Made by a program: the position numbers and the translations under genes
Origin: Caldithrix sp964598255
GTDB taxonomy: Bacteria; Calditrichota; Calditrichia; Calditrichales; Calditrichaceae
Length of the DNA: 5,678 nt
Direction: 5' to 3'
Assembly: GCA_964598255.1 (NCBI GenBank)
Contig: CAZRBA010000120.1
Span: 1-5,678 of the forward strand
In this document: in pieces, positions 5,094 through 5,678 of the stretch
Position numbering within the stretch: position 1 is the stretch's first letter
Layout: every line of letters begins with the position of its first letter
The notes under the pieces: model-generated
Told to the model about the DNA's origin: nothing
What the model saw: only the letters and a program-made list of their open reading frames with translations
Databases searched by the model: none

Positions 5094-5678
5094 GTGGAAA
5101 CGAAAGTTCCGAATATGGCAGATGTTAATGAGTATGATGAACAAGAGCAACCGTTACAATTTGCCGACTATTTGCGTATTTTATATCGCGGAAGATGGAT
5201 TATCCTTTTTTCGTTTATCGCTGTTCTTGCGGCTACTCTAATTTATACTTTTAAAACACCGCCCACTTACGAGGCCACAACCACTTTACTCATCGAAACC
5301 AGTAATTCCGTTGAACAAAGTCTGTTCAATTTAACCTCGTTTGGCAATCAGGCTAATATGCTTACCAATCAAATGGAAATATTGAAAAGTCGGAGTATTG
5401 CCGAAAGGGTGGTTCGGTCGTTGGAAAAATCGGATGCCCGCGATTCCATCAGTTTTTTCCAACCGCAGGAAGACGGCACGGAGCTCACGTTTAACGACCG
5501 TGTGGAAATTGTGATGAACAGCATGGAAGTGGAACCTAAGCGCGACACCGATATTTTGACGTTAACCTATCAGGCCGGAACCCCTTTTGAAGCGGCCTAC
5601 ATTGCCAACACGATAGCACAAGAATTTGCCCAGCAAAATGCGGAAACCAATCGGCTGGAAGTAACGGAAATGCGCAAA
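5094..5678 (+). CDS. Wzz/Wzc/GumC-type polysaccharide chain-length or export protein, 3' partial
   Basis: The first 195 residues are in the window and the frame is still open at the right edge. After an acidic cytoplasmic leader comes the Wzz-domain signature: QFADYLRILYRGRW (22-35), a membrane helix at about 36-53, then TPPTYEATTTLLIE (55-68). The following periplasmic part includes an NQMEILKSRSIAERVV stretch (93-108), typical of polysaccharide co-polymerases, and an ANTIAQEFAQQN segment that begins the long periplasmic helix region. Such proteins control polymer length or export of capsule or exopolysaccharide. Many carry a C-terminal cytoplasmic tyrosine autokinase with Walker motifs and a Tyr-rich tail, which would lie beyond the window. 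The CpsB-type phosphatase immediately upstream makes a fused or adjacent kinase likely. Start choice rests on the GGAGG six bases ahead of GTG 5094. The family is clear; the exact subtype (Wzz, GumC or Wzc-like) cannot be decided here. Confidence 0.88.
   Translation, partial: METKVPNMADVNEYDEQEQPLQFADYLRILYRGRWIILFSFIAVLAATLIYTFKTPPTYEATTTLLIETSNSVEQSLFNLTSFGNQANMLTNQMEILKSRSIAERVVRSLEKSDARDSISFFQPQEDGTELTFNDRVEIVMNSMEVEPKRDTDILTLTYQAGTPFEAAYIANTIAQEFAQQNAETNRLEVTEMRK

Overview
The window carries chromosomal envelope and cell-division genes of a Gram-negative-type bacterium, all read on the + strand. A LolA-type periplasmic lipoprotein carrier implies an outer membrane. The FtsK motor has the sequence style I associate with the Bacteroidota/Chlorobi/Calditrichota (FCB) group in the segment between Walker A and Walker B. 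Base composition is moderate, with AT-rich gaps. A Calditrichota-like organism such as Caldithrix would fit, but that is a guess from sequence style and not a demonstrated assignment. I see no tRNA, rRNA, CRISPR array, transposase or phage gene.

Layout. Positions 2-484 hold the C-terminal two thirds of a ComB-type 2-phosphosulfolactate phosphatase whose start lies outside the window. A doubtful 65-codon reading frame (484-681) overlaps its stop codon. An AT-rich gap follows, then a complete 845-residue FtsK DNA translocase (767-3304). After 83 bases comes lolA (3388-4026), and 12 bases later a CpsB/YwqE-type PHP-family protein-tyrosine phosphatase (4039-4863). A 230-base gap (4864-5093) contains a plausible promoter and several inverted repeats. 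It leads into the N-terminal 195 residues of a Wzz/Wzc/GumC-type polysaccharide chain-length or export protein (GTG start at 5094), which runs off the right edge.

How the genes fit together. ftsK and lolA are also neighbours in Escherichia coli, so their adjacency here looks like retained synteny. The last two genes form the classical control pair of capsule or exopolysaccharide synthesis: a Wzz-type inner-membrane protein, often fused or paired with a tyrosine autokinase, and the metal-dependent phosphatase that reverses kinase phosphorylation. The window therefore probably catches the left border of an exopolysaccharide locus. The phosphatase gene is transcriptionally close to lolA, and the Wzz gene appears to start a new transcript with a roughly 150-base leader. 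No gene here looks like a wholly new system. The least explained sequence is the leader at 4936-5093, followed by the 484-766 region and two small GC-run inverted repeats inside the ftsK linker.
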